Shown here piece by piece: positions 11,501-26,500 of a DNA stretch of 64,000 nucleotides. The position numbers and the translations under genes are program-made. The notes under the pieces are model-generated. The model had not been told where the DNA came from. It did no database searches and was given only the letters and a program-made list of their open reading frames with translations. The DNA is from Antilocapra americana (taxonomy: Eukaryota > Chordata > Mammalia > Artiodactyla > Antilocapridae). Each line of letters opens with the position of its first letter. Within the stretch, counting starts at the first letter, position 1. Location: positions 1 through 64,000 of the forward strand of contig ML664666.1 of assembly GCA_007570785.1 (NCBI GenBank), given 5' to 3'.

Positions 11501-14500
11501 TCCAGAATTTTGTCTCCTAACAAAGAACACAATCTTCTCCTGCCTGTACATCATTACCAGACTAATAACTGCACTGGTCCCAGTTTAATGCTACTCTATA
11601 ACCCAAGTGATGTCTGAAAAATGCAAATCTGATTGTGAAACTCTCCATGCTTAAAGACTCCTAGTTCTTAAGACAAAATTTTGAATTCCTAAGTTGTTGA
11701 TAAGGACCTGTATGACCTAAAATTTATACAGGTCTCTAAATATTTATATCTTTCTCCACTATCATCCATTCAATCTATAAAGCCATGTTAAACTAAGTTT
11801 TTACATATCTGCCTTGTAGCTCACTCTCTCCGCCTATATCTGATCATGGTTCCTTAAGTACTTTTTCCTCTTCTCCTCCTTGACCCCACTACTATCCCTT
11901 TCCTCTGGATGATTTTTAACGTTGGTGTCTTTTAGATGCATCTTCCCCTAGGAAACTGCCCCTGACCATGTTAAGCCTAGGCTGCAAACCTTCTCCTGTG
12001 TACTCCTTAGCCTACTGCATTTCCCCATCATTATACTTACTATACTACCTTTGAATTTTGAGTTGTTTGCATCCCCCATCAGATTCTACACTCTCAGAGA
12101 ACAAGGACTCTAGTTATCTCATTCAATTTTACATTTCTAGCATGTACAGAAGAGCCTAACACATAATGTGTGCTCAATAAATACCCAGGGAATAGATGAA
12201 GAAATGAATCTCATTGTATAATAAGGTTAAAAAGACAAACTTTATAAAAGCAGTATAGTTCTCTGAAATACAGTAGCAATTAATCTCTCAATAAAACCTA
12301 TATTTTAGTGGCTATATTTTTTAATTTTTCCAGAATAGTATACAAAAAATTATGCCCAAATATCAGACCATATATCATAATATATAATTTATAAACATCT
12401 TTCAGTATATAATTCTTTATAAAGGTAGAATGTAATTATTAGGCTATTTATTTCAGGGCCAGGCAAATTGATATTTATTATATTAAGCTACATGTTATTT
12501 AAGAACTAACAGTTATAAGAAATTGAAGGATAACATGGGGGATACATCTTAAGCCATTCACTTTGATCTGATGATAGCATACATGTTATTTTTTTTAATG
12601 TGGGTTACTATACACAGTTGATCATCAAATTGAAGATTAAGAGTATTCCATGAGTTTAATGAATAAAATTTATTACAGACTCATCTCACATGTTCTTTTT
12701 TCTGTTTAATGAACTCATAGAGAAGTCCTTAAAATCAGGATAGTATCTTTTTATTCACATAATTCCCAGAACATAAAATAGTAAGAAACTTTATGTGTGC
12801 TATAAAATAGAGATGTTAACCTCATATACAATTTATCTATAATTCCTATAGTTATTAAAGGTATTTAGAATTAGCATCCCAAAATTGATTACTTTTTCCT
12901 ATGGTATCTTTTAATACCATGGAGAAAACAATCTGCTGCTTTGTGACTAGTGAGGGCTTCTCACAAGTTAGAGATATCAAATATTCCAAGTTCATGTGAA
13001 AAAGGCCTCAAATTGATGAAAGGTATCCATTTCAACTTAATAGAAACTTCCATTAGCAACTTTCATCAAAAATATTTTCTACAAGTCCTCTTGCCAAGTT
13101 CTGCTAACCATTTTTACAACAGATGGTATAGATAAGTTTGCTTATTTTTTAGATCTTTAAAAACTGCATTTCTTTAGAGCAGCACTTTCACAGCATCATC
13201 TTTCAGGATTTGAAATAGAAATTTAGAATAGAAAAACAAAGGAAATGCTTTAAACTACTCTTTAGTATCATAATATTAAAACCCATCCCCATTAGAAGAA
13301 ACCATTAAAACAAGTTTTCTAAGAATGAACAAGTATACAACATTTTATACCATTATACCTACTATTGTAAATATCATAACCAAACAAATCCACAGAGACA
13401 TATATATGAAGTGAGAACACATATGCATAAACATACCTTTGCTTTTGTGTCAAATTTTTCTTTAATGGTAGGAGTACAGGAGATATTGAGAACAGTTAGT
13501 CCCCCCAGTGGAATGATTCCTTGTGATGGAACAATATTAATCATAGACAAAAGACTCTGGTCACAAACCTATAATCAAAAATTTGTAGAAATGTGACATT
13601 ACTCTTTTAAGTTATCATTCCAAAATTTTGATAGGTTGCTTCTACACCACTACATAGAGAGATGGCCTACAGGTACAGGGCATGAGATGAATTGACATAG
13701 ATTTTCAAACAGCAGACAAACATTTCGAATTTCAACAAGGATTTGCACCCCTAGCCCACAAACTCAACTTTCAGCAGTGACATCCTCCAATTCAAATAGG
13801 ATAATGAAGTGGTTTTGAGACTTTGAAAAACTTAAAAAGAATGAGATATATCTGTTGGAGAGATGCCAAAATTCTTGATACTATTTTGATAGCTTGCCTT
13901 TGCCCTAATCCTAAAAAACTGAAAGCAAATCAGTGGGAAGGAAAAATGATAAAGTAACCTCCTCTTCTCTATTATTTACTTCATAACCTAGCATCCAAGA
14001 TATCATTTCAACCTTCAAAAAAGTAACTTACCACAAGAGTTAAGGTATGGTTTGTCAGAAGCCAATTTAGGTTTATCTATCATGCCTTAAGTCAGAATAA
14101 TTTGAAGGGAAATTGGTTAAGACGTTTTTGGATGATGGAACACCTCCTAAGATCTCAGAACTAATTCTGAAGCAACAGAGTAGAAAAGGGTATTCTCATT
14201 TGCTTGTTTGGACAGAAGATATGTAAATATAAAGCTTGAAAGAAAGCTCTCAAATACTAACCTCTACTGTCACTATTAGGAGATTTTAATGTTGGTTTAA
14301 AAAACAACCACCACCACCACCCAGGGATTGAACCTAGGTCTCCTGCATTGCAGTCAGATTCTTAACTATCTGAGCCACCAGGGAAGCCTGATTTGAATAT
14401 CACACACCACACAAATTAAATCAGGAGTAATAACTATAAACAGAGTCGTGATCTAGGTCCCGCTTGCTACCATAACAGTCTTAACGACAGAGTGAAAATG

Positions 14501-17500
14501 AGGGAAAAAAGGAAAACCATATACTGAATATAACAAAAAATATATGTTTTTTCAATTTTTTTCTAAATCATCCTTTTTTAAATAAAACAAAACAGAAACA
14601 GAAAGAAAGAAAAAGAGGGGTAAGATCAGAAAAAAAGGAGAGACTAAGGAAAGGAGAGACAGAGAGAAAGAGGCAAATTTTATGGGAAATTAAAAGGACA
14701 AAATATTACAATAGATGAAATGTATTCAGATAAATCCCATATGAAAAACCAAAATATTAACATTAGCCAGTGTATAAAGGTTAAGGCATTAATGGCACAG
14801 AACTCATAGCAAACACATATATCAAGTTATAATTTAATCTAATTCAAGTAAGACTCCAAGATTTTACATTACCTTGAAATAAGCATGGTTTTGTCCTACA
14901 TTGTGAAGAATGGCTTTCCTCCAAGTTGTTAGCCCTTGAGGGATATTGCTAAAGAGTATCCGTGGCACTAAAAATGTTACCTTGGAGTGGCCAAGCTAAT
15001 AATAAGAAGAAAAAGAACGTGAAATTGAAATAATGGTAAACATGTCTTCTTTTTATCCCCCATCAGATTACTCAAGCTTTTTCAGCTTCATAGAAATTAC
15101 TAAAATATGAAATGTTACCAGATTTTATGGTGTGCTTAAGAGAAAAGAATTGAATATTTATAATGTAATCCTAAACTGCAGAAGGCAGGGAGACCAAGAA
15201 AACTCTAAGGAGGAAGTAAATCCATGACTGAGAACCATGCAGAATAGTCATTGTAGGGGATATTAGAGATCAGCTACCCCACAAGAGGAAAACAATAGAA
15301 TGGGAAAGGCTAGAGATCTCTTCAAGAAAATTAGAGATACCAAGGGAACATTTCAGGAAAAGGTGGGCTCAATAAAGGACAGAAATGGTAGGGACCTAAC
15401 AGAAGTCAAAGATATTAAGAAAAGATGGCAAAAATACACAGAAGAATTGTACAGAAAAGATCCTCACAACCCAGATAATCACGATGGTGTGATCATTCAG
15501 CTAGAGCCAGACATCCTGGAATGTGAAGTCAAGTGGGCCTTAGGAAGCATCACTATGAACAAAGCTAGTGGAGGTGATGGAATTTGAGTTGAGCTATTTC
15601 AAATCCTGAAAGATGATGCTGTGAAAGTGCTGCACTCAATATGTCAGCAAATATGGAAAACACAGCAGTCGCCACAGGACTGGAAAACGTCAGTTTTCAT
15701 TCCAATCCCAAAGAGAGGCAATGCCAAAGAATGCTTGAACTACTACACAATTGCACTCATCTCACACGCTAGTAATGTTTGAAATTCTTCAAGCCAGGCC
15801 TCAGCAATACTTGAACCATGAACTTCCAGATGTTCAAGCTGGTTTTAGAAAAGGTAGAGGAACCAGAGATCAAATTGCCAACATCCGCTGGATCATCGAA
15901 AAAGCAGGAGAGTACCAGAAAAACATCTATTTCTGCTTTATTGACTATGCCAAAGCCTTTGACTGTATGAATCACAATAAACTGTGGAAAATTCTGAAAG
16001 AGATGGGAATACCAGACCATATGACCTGCCTCTTGAGAAACCTGTATGCAGATCAGGAATCAACAGTTAGAACTGGACATGGAACAACACATTGGTTCCA
16101 AATAGGAAAAGGAGTACGTCAAGGCTGTACATTGTCTCCCTGCTTATTTAACTTATATGCAGAGTACATCATGAGAAATGCTGGGCTGGAGGAAGCACAA
16201 GCTGGAATCAAGATTGCTGGGAGAAATATCAATAACCTCAGATAGGCAGATGACACCTCCTTTATGGCAGAAAGTGAAGAAGAACTATAGGGCCTCCTGA
16301 TGAAAGTGAAAGAGGAGAGTGAAAAACCTGGCTTAAAGCTCAACATTCAGAAAACTAAGATCATGGCATCTGGTGTCATCACTTCATAGCACACAGATGG
16401 GGAAACAGTGTTTGACTTTATTTTTCTGGGCTCCAAAATCACTGCAGATGGTGATTGCAGCCATGAAATTAAAAGACACTTACTCCTTGGAAGGAAAGTT
16501 GTGAACAATCTAGACAGCATACTATAAAGTAGAGACATTACTTTGCCAACAAAGGTTCGTCTAGTCAAGGCTATGGTTTGTCCAGTGGTCATGTATGGAT
16601 GCGAGAGTTGGACTATAAAGAAAGCTGACCACTGAAGAATTGATGCTTTTGAACTGTGGTGTTGGAGAAGACTCTTGAGAATCCCTTGGACTGCAAGGAG
16701 ATCTAACCAGTCCATCCTAAAGGAGATCAGTCCTAGGTGTTCACTGGAAGGACTTATGCTGAAGCTGAAACTCCAATACTTTGGCCAACTGATGCAAAGA
16801 ACTGACTCATTGGAAAAGACCCTGATGCTGGGAAAAATTGAGGGCAGGAGGAGAAGGGGACAGAGGATGAGATGGCTGGATGGCATCACTGACTTGACGG
16901 ACATGAGTTTGGGTGGACTCCGAAAGTTGGTGATGGACAGGGAGGCCTGGCGTGCTGCAATTCATGGGGTCACAAAGAGTCGGACACGACTGAATCACTG
17001 AACTGAGTTGCACTGAAAGGCAAATGCTGTGTAGGCAGATCACCTTGGATATAAATTCAAGTAGGGCATTTACTTCACATGTGAACTTGTACTAGATAGT
17101 TAACCATTCTAATGCTCCATTTCTACACCCAGCAACTAATTAATATATACCTTATAGAGTTGTTACAAGGATTAAATTAGATAATATATAAATTTCATTT
17201 TGCATTGTACCTGAGACACAATAATTAATAAATGATACCTTATGGCTACCTGTGGTGGGGGGGTGGCATGGAAAGAAGGGGGTACATTGTGAGATTGAGA
17301 TTGACATATAAACATTGTATGTGAGTGTCTGTGCCACTCAGTCATGTCCAACTCTTTGCAATGCTATGGATTGTAGCTCGCCAGGTCCCTCTGACAATAG
17401 TTTTCTCCAGGCAAGAATACCGGAATGGGTTACCACGCTCTCCTCCAGGGGATCTTTCCAACTCAGGGATGGAACCCACGTCTCTTATACCGCCTGCATT

Positions 17501-20500
17501 GGCAGGCAGGTTCTTTACCACTAGCGCCACTTGGCACCGGGAACTCTAGACAATACTCTGTAATGACCTATCTGGGAAAAGAATCTAAAACAAAAAAAGA
17601 GTGGATATATGTATAGGTCTAACTGACTTACTTTGCTGTGACCAGATAACTACGATGGTGTGATCACTCACCTTGAGCCAGACATGCTGGAATGCAAAGT
17701 GAAGTGGGCCTTAGGAAGCATCACTACAAACAAAGCTAATAGAGGTGATGGGATTCCAGCTAAGCTACTTCAAATCCTAAAATATGATTCTGTTTAAGTG
17801 CTGCACTCAATATGCCAGCAAATTTGGAAAACTCAGTAGTGGCCACAGGACTAAAAAAGGTCAGTTTTCATTCCAATTCCAAAGAAAGGCAATGCCAAAG
17901 AATGTTCACACTATTGGACAATTGCCCTTATCTCACACTAGAAAAGTAAGGGGGAGGGAGGAGGGAGGGAGGTTCCGGAGGGGAAGCATATGTAAACCCA
18001 TGGTGATATCATGACAATGTATGGCAAAAACAATAAAAAAAAATAAATAAAATAAAAGTCTTAATTCTGAAAAAAAAAAAAAAAAAAGTAATGCTCAAAA
18101 TTCTCCAAGCCAGGCTTCAATAGTACATGAACCAAGAACTTCCAGATGCTCAAGCTGGATTTAGAAAAGGCAGAGAAACCAGAGATCAAATTGTCAACAT
18201 CCACTGGATAATAGAAAAAGCAAAAGAATTCCAGAAAAACATCTACTTCTGCTTTACTAACTACCCCAAAGCCTCTGACTGTGTGGATCACAACAAACTG
18301 TGGAAAATTCTTCGAGAAATGGAAATACCAGACCACCTGACCTGCCTCCTGAGAAATCTATATGCAGGTCAAGAAGCAACAGTTAGAACTGGACACAAAA
18401 CAACCGAATGGTTCCAAACTGGGCAAGCAGTGCGTCAAGAGTGTGTACTGTCACCCTGCTTATTTAACTTATATGCAGAGAACATCACACAAAATGCTGG
18501 GCTGGATGAAGCACAAACTGGAATCAAGATTGCCAGGAGAAATATCAATAACCTCACATATGCAGATGATACCACCCTTACAGCAGAGAGTGAAGAGGAA
18601 CTAAAGAGCCTCTTGATGAAAGTGAAAGAGGAGAGTGAAAAAGCTGACTTAAAACTCAACATTCAGAAAACTAAGATCATCGCATCTAGTCCCATCACTT
18701 CATGGCAAATAGATGGGGAAACAATGGAAACAGTGACAGACTTTATTTTGGGGGGCTCCAAAATCACTGCAGATGGTGACTGCAGCCATGAAATTAAAAG
18801 ACACTTGCTCCTTGGAAGGAAAGCTATGACAAACCTAGACAGCATATTAAAAAGCAGAGACATTACTTTGCTGACAAAGATCTGTATATTCAAAGCTATG
18901 GTTTTTCCAGAAGTCATGTATGGATGTGAGAGTTTGACCTTAAAGAAAGCTGAGTGTCAAAGAATTGGTGCTTTTGAACTGTGGTGTTAGAGAAGACTCT
19001 TGAGAGTCCCTTGGACTGCAAGGAGATCCAACCAGTCCATCCTAAAGGATATCAGTCCTGAATATTCATTGGAAGGACTGATACTGAAGCTGAAGCTCTA
19101 ATACTTTGGCCACCTGCTGTGAAGGAAAGACTCATTTGAAAAGACTCTGATGCTGGGAAAGATGCAGGAGAAGAAGTGAATGACAGAGGATGAGATGGTT
19201 TGATGGCATCACTGACTTGATGGACATGAGTTTGAGCAAGCTCCAGGAGTTGGTGATGGACAGAGATAGACACGGTCGCAAATAGTCGGACACAACTAAG
19301 CTGAACTGAGAATACTAAAAATGCAATAGGGAAAAGAAATAATTTTCTCTAATTTTGGCATTTGTTAATGAAATAATTTAATTTTAAGTGGCTCCCATGG
19401 TGTTATGGTATATTTATAGACTCTCTAATACATAGCGAGCCTCAATAAGAATCTAGTATTACTGGTATGAAAGCCATGGATTTCTGAATTAATTCTAGAT
19501 AAGATGACACTATTTTTTTTTTTTAGCAAAGTCTTCATTTATGGTAGAGAAGTGGCTCCAAGAAGATACTAAGATAATTTAGTCAACTAAGTATTACAAG
19601 CAAAATCAGATTTTACTAACATAGCATATATACCCAACTATATATACATAGTTGTTTGGCTTCTTGGGTAGCTCAAACAGTAAAGAATCTGCCTGCAGTG
19701 AGGGAGACCTGGGTTTGATCCCTGGGTTGTGAAGATTCCCTGGAGAAGGACATGGCAACCCACTTCATTTTTCTTGTCTGAAGAATTTCACAGACAGCGG
19801 AGCCTGGTGGGCTACAGTCTATGGAGATGCACAGAGTCAGACATGACTGAGCAACTAACACTTTCACTTTCATATACACATATTCATATCAACCAATTTA
19901 GAGCCCTCAAAATAAAAACCATATTCAAAGGAAGTCATTACATGTGCAAGACATTTCAGTGTCAGCGTGTTTCCTTCATTGACATGAAGAATAAATTCTC
20001 CCCTTTCTGGAGAATCAAAACCCGGCTGCCATGTTACTTCACATTCCAATGAGGAGTATGGTTCAACAGTGCCTACAGACAATTTAGAGAGAATAAGAAA
20101 GATACCACATTTTAATTACATTTATTTTTTAATATCTAAAATAAGAACTGGTATATAAATATAATAACATTTAAAAACTATTTGAATTACACAAAATACA
20201 GGGAATACCTTATACTCTAACTCTAATAGGCATATCACAATATTTGATAAAAATATGCTAATATTTAGAAAAAATTAAAATTTATCAGTGAAGTGACTCT
20301 CTAGGATTAGAAATTACTTTATATCTAGATGGTAGAAAATTATTTGTGATCCCTGTTCAAACATCCCCTCCACATTTCTCAACACTCTGAAATACACCAT
20401 TCATCCAGTTTTTTCAAGGAAGGAATTATCATTAACAAGAGGCTTCTTTTGTGCATTTGTTTCAATGTCCACATACCTAGAGCTGTAACTTCTGATGTAT

Positions 20501-23500
20501 TTTTTACTAACACATTTCTGTAATTCAAATAGATTTAGAACCCACGAGGGATCAGGCGCATTTGCTGTGAGTTGCTTTATCTGTTTAAATTATCATCTCC
20601 TTTGGACTAAGAAAATAATACTTGATGGAAAGAATGACTTAGAAGCTATTCCCTCAGAAAGGTAGGATCATCTGAGATTCAAAGGCACAGGGCACTGAAC
20701 AGAGACATGAGTGACCATCAGAGCAAATTTTGCCTTGAATCAGGTTGACTTACATATGATGGCAGTTTCCTCAATTCTGAACAAGATATAGTGCCTACCT
20801 CCTAGGTTTGCAGTGGCCATATATAGGGAGGTAACAACACACACAAAGGGTCTAATATAGTGTGTGATACCAAGAAAGCACCCAGTGTCAAATATTATTA
20901 CTACCCTTGAATGCTAATACTATGGTTGGCACAATGATTTATAAAAAGAAGAGAAACTGCTCATACTAACAGTCTAGTTGGGATCCATAAGAATTGTATT
21001 TGTCTACAAGGAACAAAAAGTCCATTCCCCTTAGTCCAGTGGATTACAGAGATACAAGTTTATTTATCTCACACAATCAGAAGTCCCAAGACAGATGTTC
21101 CAGGGCTGCCTTAACAGCTTGACAATGCTGTCAAGGAGCAATGTTCCTAGCTTCCCACACTACCATTCTTTATCATGTGACCTTCCTCAGTGTAGAAAGG
21201 TATCAAAGCATTGTGGTTAAAAGAGCACAAATTCTAAGGTCAGACTCCCTGGTTCAAATTTCAGCTCTGATGCTTACTAGCTGAGACTTTGGACAATTTA
21301 CTTAACCTATGTAATACAGAGTCCTCATGCATAAATGAGAACAACTACACCTAGCTTAGAGAATTGCTACAGGGATTAAGTAAGCTAATATAAGCAGAAG
21401 TATTTCAAACAGTAGGACGGAACTAAAAGAAATTTCTGTTCAAATCTCATTGGCAAGAAAGGATGGGCAAAAGAGGTATCTAAATAAAAACACTGCTTCC
21501 ACAAACAAAATGAGGGTCCTGTAAGGAAGGGGAATGGTTAGCAGATATGGGCTTAGTAACACCTATCACAACAAGAGATGGACAGAAACAAACAACTGTA
21601 GATGACATAACAAATATACCTTGGGAGTGGGAAAGGGGTGGTGTGAGGAATTCTAAATTAGCCCAAGAAAGTGGAGGAAACTCATAAGGAGATGACATTT
21701 ATGTTGTGACTCAAGGAAGAGTAGGAACTGTGCAGTAGAACAAAGTCTGGGGGAATAATAGATGTCAAGTGATGGTACTGGGAGAGAGACATGTAAGAAG
21801 ACTGTGATGGGAAGAAACTTTCACAAAGAAGAGTCAGTGCTATTTATAAAGACACCTGAGCTTTCAGAGAATAGTTGAGAACAGCACAAGGATTATAGAT
21901 CCATGTCAAGAGGGTTAGCCTGAGGTCAATATTCTCCCTTCAACCAACATGGCTATACATATTTCTCCAAGAATACTATGTGCATTGCAGGACACAGGAA
22001 ATAAACTGGATGACTGAATTAAGAAAGGCTGATATTGGCAAGGCAGGTACTACAAATGGCCAAGGAGTGAGAGAATTAAGAAACACAGTGAGAATGAATT
22101 GAATAAGGACAAGTCTGAAGATTGAATGCACTCAGGGGTTCAGTACAGTTACAGACAACAAGGATGAACACAGAACAAGCAGAAACATAAACACTATTTA
22201 ATTAAAAAGTCAAATTAGAAACCAATTCTCAGAAAACATCAATCCACCCTTAAATTCTTCACTTACAAAGCAAATCCAAACTATATCATGCTTCAATAAG
22301 AAAGGACAGTCACAACATAAAACTTAACTCATAACACTTCACTGTAGTTTACAAAAATATAGAGACAGATATGATTGAATGCATTATGTAGAATGTAAAA
22401 GCAATTCTAGGAGAGCAAAATTTCCACCCCAAAATGTGTCTCTTTGGCATGAGGATTAATTTAAGCTGATTATTTTTAAGAAACAGAAGTCTTGGGAAGT
22501 TTTTCCTTGTTACTTCCTCAAGTGCCTGAAAATTTTAGATAAAGGGCTAGTTCCAAGAACACAGCTATCACCAGAGATACCTACAAAGAATATGGGCTAG
22601 ATGTGATAGAGGAGTCTCAGCTGGGCCTGGAGATCAAGTCAACTATCAGTACCATGGTCTCTGCATGATCTAGCAAATACCTATTTACTAAACATTTGCT
22701 ATCCCATCTCCATGTGAATTTGTTTTCCCTCCTTTGAACACTATCCCAACCATCCACTTTTGCCTTTAGTTGAAGATGATATTTAAGGTGATGATTTTGA
22801 TCACTGTCAAGTTATTCGGTTTTCCTGGGCCTCTCTCATGAATATATATTATTAAACTTTTGCTTTTCTCCTGTTAATCTGTCAATTTAATTCTTAACTG
22901 TACTCATCTCACATGCTAGTAAAGTAATGCTAAAAATTCTCCAGGCCAGGCTTCAGCAATACGTGAAATATGAACTTCCAGATGTTCAAGCTGGTTTTAG
23001 AAAAGGCAGAGGAACCAGAGATCAAATTGCCAACATCCGCTGGATCATCGAAAACACAAGAGAGTTCCAGAAAAACATCTATTTCTGCTTTATTGACTAT
23101 GCCAAAGCCTTTGATTGTGTGAATCACAATAAACTGTAGCAATTCTGAAAGAGATGGGCATACCAGACTGGTTCCAAGTCAGGAAAGAAGTACGTCAAGG
23201 CTGTATATTGTCACCCTGCTTATTTAACTTCTATGCAGAGTACATCATGAGAAATGCTGGGCTGGAGGAGGCACAAGCTGGAATCAAGATTGCTGGGAGA
23301 AATATCAATAACCTCAGATATGCAGGCAACACCACCCTTATGGTAGAAAGTGAAGAGGAACTAAAAAGAGCCTCTTGATGAAAGTGAAAGAGAAGAGTGA
23401 AAAAGCTGGCTTAAAGCTCAACATTCAGAAAACTAAGATCATCACATCCGGTCCCATCACTTTATGGCAAACAGATGGGGAAACAGTGGAAACAGTGACA

Positions 23501-26500
23501 GACTTTATTTTTTGTGGCTCCAAAATCACTGCAGATGGTGACTGCAGCCATGAAATTAAGAGACGCTTACTCCTTGGAAGGAAAGTTATGATCAACCTAA
23601 ACAGCATATTTAAAAAGCAGAGACATTACCAACAAAGGTCTGTCTAGTCAAGGCTATGGTTTTTCCAGTAGTCATGTATGGATGTGAGAGTTGGAGTATA
23701 AAGAAAGCCAAAGAACTGATGCTTTTGAACTGTGGTGTTGGAGAAGACTCTTGAGAGTCCCTTGGACTGCAAGGAGATCCAACCACTCTATCCTAAAAGA
23801 GATCAGTCCTGGGTGTTCATTCGAAGGACTGATTTTGAAGCTGAAACTCCAATACTTTGCCACCTGATGTGAAGAGCTGACTCATTTGAAAAGACCCTGA
23901 TGCTGGGAAAGTTTGAAGGCAGGAGAAGAAGGGGACAACAGAGGATGAGACGGTTGAATGTCATCACCCACTCAATGCAGATGAGTTGGAATAAACTACA
24001 GGAGTTGATGATAGTCAGGGAGGCCATGGGGTTGCGAAGAGTCAGACATGACTGAGTGACTGAACTGAATGGCAGAAGAAAATGGCTTCTTCCCCAACAC
24101 AATATAACAAAAGGGACATAAGAATAATGTAAGTCAATAAAATGATCTACACAAAGAGGCAAAAATAAAATTGAGTAATTATTTTTTGAAAATTCTGAGC
24201 ATCAAACAGAAAATGATATAAGAGAAATCTATGTGTATAAATCATGCATACTTTCCTCAAAAATATATGAAATACATTTAAGTATTGTAGCATTTGTGTT
24301 CTAAAAAACCTAAAAGTACTTAAAGGCTAAGTACTTTAAATAAAATAAGTACTTTAAAATAAGTACTTTAAAATAAACACCGTCTGTTATTTTTGTTGTT
24401 TGCATGCTCAGTCTTGGCCGACTCATACTGTATTTGGAATTAAATGTCTTTGTTTTTGCTTTGATTTAAAGAAAAGCATGGCATGTTATGAGCAACCCAA
24501 AGAAAAGCAAATATTAAATTTTTCCTGTAAAAACACAGTACTAAAAACTATGAGAAGTTTGTGTATGTGTGTGCTCAGTCATGTCTGATTCTGTGTGACC
24601 CCATAGACTATAGCCCACCAGGCTCCTCGGTCCATGGGATTCTCCAAGCAAGAATACTGAAGTGGGTTGCCATTTCCTCCTCCAGGGAATCTTCCTGACT
24701 CAGTGATCAAACTTGCATCTCTTGCACTGGCAGGGGGGATTTTTACCCCTGAGCCACCAGGGAAGCCTCTAAGTTAAAAACTTGTTAACTCTATAGTAGT
24801 GTCTCTTGCATTCTTTGCATTGGCAAGCAGATTATTTTACCACTGTGCTGTAATTCCACTTTTGACAAACGAATCTTTGCCACAGCATTTGCATGGTAGC
24901 CATAAGGGGGAAGCCCAACCACTCAACCCTGGCTAGGATGGAGAAATACAAGGAAAAGTGCCTATGCACAGTGCTTTTCAGATACCTTTAGTGCCATATC
25001 ACATGCTTGATCAGAACCTTTATCTGGAATGCAAATAATATAACTACATCTGCCACCTGCTGAAAAAAACTGGAGAAGATTTATCTAGAATCTCTGAAAT
25101 CTACAGAAAAAATTTCTTTTCTCTGATCAGCTTTTCTCTAGATTGGGGCAGGACCCAACATTTCCAGTATTAGTAACAAGAACAAAAAGAGCTTGGTCAA
25201 ATGAATCTGCTGAATATTCAGAGGAAGTATGTCTCAAATCCTTAATAAATTATAGTCTGGGATTGTGCTAAATCTATCCAGATTAATAAAAATTTAAGTG
25301 TGGTTATATCAATGATCTCCAATAAAAGAACAGTCCTCCTCCTCCTCCACTTGTTAAGTTTGTTAACATCTCTGTATATATCTGTGCTAAAATTAAGTGA
25401 AGTATTAAAGTGTTAAGTTGCTCAGTGTCCAACTCTTTGCAATCCCATGGACTGTAGCCTGCCAGGCTCCTCTTTCCATGGAATTCTACCGGTAAGAATA
25501 CTGGAGTGGGTTGCCATTTCTTTCTCCAGGAGATCTTCCCAACCCAGGGACTGAACCTGGGTCTCCTGCATTACTGGCAGATTCTTTACCATCTGAGCTA
25601 CCAACGAAGCCCCTTAAATCAGTACTCAAGCTTGTTTATAACACTCTCCATTAACAACACTAGTGCACGCTCAGTCATGTCTGAATCTTTGTGACCCTAT
25701 GGACTGTAGCCTGCCAGGCTCCTCGGTGCATGGGATTTCTCAGGCAAGAATACTGGAGTGGGTTGCCATTTCCTCCTCCAGGGGATCTTCCTAACTCAGG
25801 GATCAAATACACGTCTCCTGCATCTCTTGTATTGCAGGCAAATTCTTTATCATTGTGCCAGTAGAGTTATACAAAAGTTATGATTTGGAAATGATTGATA
25901 TTCCCAGGAAAATCACCTAAGATAAGAATTCTACACACCAGGACTCCTTTGGGATCTGAAGTATAGTCTGCTTAGATCTCAAATGAAGACTATTCCTAGA
26001 TTAAAGAGAAAGGGAGAGGGAGGGAGAGAAAAGGACACAGGGAAGCCAAGAGGGCGGGAATGTCCCACTGTCAACAAGATCATATGTGATGTACTTATAC
26101 ATTCTTGGCACCTTTATGCAGTATACACTTAAGATATGACTAAAACCTGAACACACGAATAAATGAATGTCTAAATCAAACAGAATAAACTATTACCTTT
26201 AGCTGGACGAATGGAAAATGCCATCCCCTTTCCTGTATTTATCGGTTGCCATTCAAATTTGACGAAGTAATTTTGATGATTATACATCCTAACCGTCCCC
26301 CTAAAACATGTTTCCACCAAGAAGCCTTGTGGTCTCAGTATCAACTCATTAGAAGATAGCTGAAGTCTTACTGGCAGGACAACTGCCATCACTAGGATGT
26401 GTCCACCAGGCGTATTGTTCACTGTGAAGGTGAAAGACCTGTAACACAGCAAAAGCATACAAATTGAATGGATAACAGCTCTTAACTGAATGACAGACTT

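Noticed and set aside
10774..11617. Overlapping plus-strand frames of about 100 codons
   Set aside because: Pyrimidine-rich, low-complexity composition and no domain. They abut an L2 3' end.
14318..14392. tRNA gene, suggested by box-like sequence in SINE heads here and elsewhere
   Set aside because: All such places continue into Bov-tA or BovA SINE bodies, and the tRNA-like parts are diverged.
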